In this document: positions 14,769 through 16,564 of the stretch, piece after piece
How positions within the stretch are numbered: the stretch's first letter is position 1
How the letters are laid out: every line of letters begins with the position of its first letter
NCBI GenBank assembly: GCA_039026975.1
Contig: JBCCLI010000109.1
Coordinates: 1 to 16,564, forward strand
Origin: JBCBKZ01 sp039026975
GTDB taxonomy: Bacteria; Bacteroidota; Bacteroidia; J057
DNA: 16,564 bases
Direction of reading: 5' to 3'
Translations under genes and position numbers: made by a program
Notes under the pieces: model-generated
The model's input: only the letters and a program-made list of their open reading frames with translations
Database searches by the model: none
What the model was told of the DNA's origin: nothing

Positions 14769-16262
14769 TCATTTTGACATTCTCTTTATAATACGTCCGG
14801 GAAAGTTAGCTGTCCCCTGACTATTTTCATATACTTTTACGCCATTTACCCATACAGACAGTATACCTGATGCCACCCTTTTCACCTGATCAAAGGTAGC
14901 CCTATCAGCATAGGTTTCTGGATTCATGAGAACGAGGTCTGCAGCTGCCCCAACTTCTATCACACCCATTCCTGCTAAACCTACATGCTCAGCCGCCAGA
15001 GAGGTCATTTTTCTTATTCTCTCTTCAATGGGTAAGCTATCCATTTTAGAGAAATAACGAGGAAAAGCGCCCCATCCTCTGGGATGTCCCCTCGAAGAAC
15101 CGTCTGAACATACGTTACTATGGGCCCAGCTCAAGAGCGTAAAAATATCTTCTGCCGTCATGGACTTGGCTATTACGCTTTCTCCAGGGACTTCCTGGGC
15201 CATGGCAATCAGATCCATATATACGTCCACGGGATCTTCTCCTCTGGAATGGGCTATTTCTGCCAGGGTTTTTCCTTCATAAGAAGGGACAGCAGTAAAG
15301 TCAGCTATGATCATTCCTTCAGGGTCTGTCAATTCTGTTAAGGCAAAAGAGGCAGAAGCTCTATTGGTGAAGTCTCGCTTGGGAAAGAGAACCGTCATAG
15401 TAGACTGCCAGTATTCATATGGGTACACGTCTGCAGTAACTTCCACCCCATCCTGCCTTGCTTCATCTAGCCGCTTTAGTATATCAGCTGCTTTACCCCA
15501 TAAACTCTTCCTAGCCAACTTAAGGTGAGAAATTTGGACAGGTATATCTGCCTCTTTGCCTATCCTGATACACTCTTCTATCGCCTGTTCCAGGTGGATA
15601 TCCTCACTACGTATATGGCTTGTATATCTGCCTTGAAAGGCTGCCGCCACTGTAGCTAGTTGGATCACCTCTTCTGTAGCAGCATATAATCCCGGGTCAT
15701 ACTCCAGGCCTGTTCCCAACCCCAAAGCTCCAGCCTCCATATCTCTGGTTAAAAGTTCTGTCATTTGAGCTATTTCTTCACCCGTAGCTTCCCTGCGAAA
15801 ATCTGCCCCCATTATTTGGGATCTTATACTGTTATGCCCCACATAAGTGGCTACATTCACCGCCAAAGGCTTCAAGCTAAGCGAGTCAAAATAAGGCGCA
15901 AGGGGGATGTGAGAGAAGCCGTCTTGCCCTATGATTATGGTAGTGATCCCTTGGCTCACTGCTGCTAATACAGAGGGAGAGGGATCTGAATCATGGTGGC
16001 TGTGAGTATCTATAAAGCCGGGTACCAGGGTAGCTCCCTTACCATTAATTACGGAATCAGCAGGGCTAATTTGTAATTCTCCTATATCCTGAATAATCCC
16101 TTCAGAGACCCTGACAGAAGCCCAGTAAGGAGGATTTCCTGTTCCATCAACTACCTGAACTTGTGTAAATACCAGATCAGGTGGTGAGGGAGACTGGCAA
16201 GCCCCTACCAGAAGGATCAGACTTCCTACTCCTTTCCAGAAAAAGATGCTCCTTCTTCTCAT
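14769..16262 (-). CDS. Lipoprotein amidohydrolase, D-aminoacylase family
   Basis: A 497-residue amidohydrolase related to N-acyl-D-amino-acid deacylases. The start is a lipoprotein signal (RRRSIFFWKGVGSLILLVGA, then Cys22 as lipidation site), so the enzyme acts outside the inner membrane. Metal-site motifs: HxH at H87/H89 in GFIDTHSHHDSDP; H216 in YTSHIRSED; H246 and K248 in VQISHLKL; D387 in VCSDGSSRGHPRGWG. The Cys that bridges zinc in classical D-aminoacylase (NCG motif) is replaced: the site reads IGQDGFS, with D114. TGLEYDPGLYA is conserved. The C-terminal small beta-sandwich ends with ADLVLMNPETYAD and WVNGVKVYEN. Its ATG follows the stop of the upstream hydrolase gene by one base, so the two are coupled. 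Probable substrates are N-acylated D-amino acids or D-containing peptides; the altered Cys leaves this open. Confidence 0.88.
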   Translation of the reverse strand: MRRRSIFFWKGVGSLILLVGACQSPSPPDLVFTQVQVVDGTGNPPYWASVRVSEGIIQDIGELQISPADSVINGKGATLVPGFIDTHSHHDSDPSPSVLAAVSQGITTIIIGQDGFSHIPLAPYFDSLSLKPLAVNVATYVGHNSIRSQIMGADFRREATGEEIAQMTELLTRDMEAGALGLGTGLEYDPGLYAATEEVIQLATVAAAFQGRYTSHIRSEDIHLEQAIEECIRIGKEADIPVQISHLKLARKSLWGKAADILKRLDEARQDGVEVTADVYPYEYWQSTMTVLFPKRDFTNRASASFALTELTDPEGMIIADFTAVPSYEGKTLAEIAHSRGEDPVDVYMDLIAMAQEVPGESVIAKSMTAEDIFTLLSWAHSNVCSDGSSRGHPRGWGAFPRYFSKMDSLPIEERIRKMTSLAAEHVGLAGMGVIEVGAAADLVLMNPETYADRATFDQVKRVASGILSVWVNGVKVYENSQGTANFPGRIIKRMSK

Positions 16263-16263
16263 C

Positions 16264-16564
16264 CTACTGCTTTTCCAGATAAATATTTTTCACTCTATCT
16301 GCCCCCATGTTCAGGCCACGGATATCCGCTTCTACCTTATCCACTTCCAGTGTAATCCAGTTTTGGATAAGCATATCTCCTGATGGACGGGTAAGAATAG
16401 GGGAAACATTGAGCCTAGGAGCGTGAAACTGATACACATCTTTTCCCCTGCTGATGGTGTAGTAGGCATCTAGTTCTTCGGAATAATAAGTTCCTTCAAG
16501 ACCTGCCATAAATGGAGCAGGTATTTCTACCTTTTCTTCCGGCTCAGGCTGGGGACTTGAGAAA
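16264..16564 (-). CDS. C-terminal part of a probable serine beta-lactamase-type hydrolase (5' end outside window)
   Basis: The frame is open from the right edge to the TAG at 16264-16266, giving the last 99 residues. A Pro/Glu-rich linker (SSPQPEPEEKVEIPAP) leads to a small strand-rich domain: LEGTYYSEELDAYYTISRGK, then LNVSPILTRPSGDMLI, and the ending MGADRVKNIYLEK. This pattern matches the lipocalin-like C-terminal domain found behind class C beta-lactamase-like serine hydrolases in Bacteroidota (ends in a GRVxNLxFxK-like strand). The catalytic domain is not in the window, so the call rests on the tail alone. An internal Met at 16509 is not the start, since the linker continues upstream in frame. 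One base separates its stop from the ATG of the amidohydrolase, so they form an operon. Confidence 0.7.
   Translation of the reverse strand, partial: FSSPQPEPEEKVEIPAPFMAGLEGTYYSEELDAYYTISRGKDVYQFHAPRLNVSPILTRPSGDMLIQNWITLEVDKVEADIRGLNMGADRVKNIYLEKQ

Noticed and set aside
15120..15968. Plus-strand frames opposite the amidohydrolase
   Set aside because: Antisense shadows of a gene with intact metal-site motifs.
1..16564. CRISPR array, tRNA, rRNA or insertion sequence
   Set aside because: No regularly spaced repeats, no cloverleaf pattern, no transposase motifs and no terminal inverted repeats were found by eye.

Overview
The window looks like chromosomal DNA from a member of Bacteroidota, most likely the Cytophagales/Cytophagia branch. 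The evidence is a long SecA (1093 residues) with extra segments in the N-terminal third, an ECF sigma factor of the Bacteroidota type, a CtpA-like S41 protease with the Bacteroidota C-terminal extension, an AraC regulator of a family abundant in this phylum, scarce Shine-Dalgarno sequences, and a few matches to the Bacteroidota -7 element TAnnTTTG. The exact genus cannot be read from the sequence. No rRNA, tRNA, CRISPR array, transposase or phage gene is visible.

Layout. 1-1829 (minus) is the N-terminal 609 residues of a large membrane signalling protein (PDZ-like loop, about ten membrane segments, GAF-like domain) that runs off the left edge. A 450-base divergent intergenic region with palindromic and direct repeats separates it from a plus-strand block: ECF sigma factor (2278-2829), overlapping membrane anti-sigma-like protein (2819-3328), a secreted beta-barrel-like protein (3481-4182), a membrane-anchored S41 protease (4251-5933) and a membrane TPR protein (6138-6647). 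Then comes a translationally coupled pair: a 59-residue protein (6813-6992) and an unrecognised membrane protein (6989-7876). A lower-GC segment follows, with an NmrA-like NAD(P)-binding protein and an AraC regulator (8289-10142), then a broken antitoxin-like gene on the minus strand (10182-10412). The right part is all minus strand: secA (10460-13741), an inositol-monophosphatase-family enzyme (13858-14679), a lipoprotein D-aminoacylase-like amidohydrolase (14769-16262) and the C-terminal end of what looks like a serine beta-lactamase-type hydrolase (16264-16564).

How the genes may work together. The sigma/anti-sigma pair, the barrel, the protease and the TPR protein all concern the envelope and lie on one strand, so an envelope-stress module is plausible but not proven. 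The serine hydrolase and the D-aminoacylase are one base apart and probably act in sequence on peptides or acylated D-amino acids outside the inner membrane. The NmrA/AraC pair is probably a small redox-linked regulatory unit. With the dead antitoxin it looks like accessory DNA inserted between core genes. The least explained intact genes are the coupled 59-residue and membrane-protein pair.
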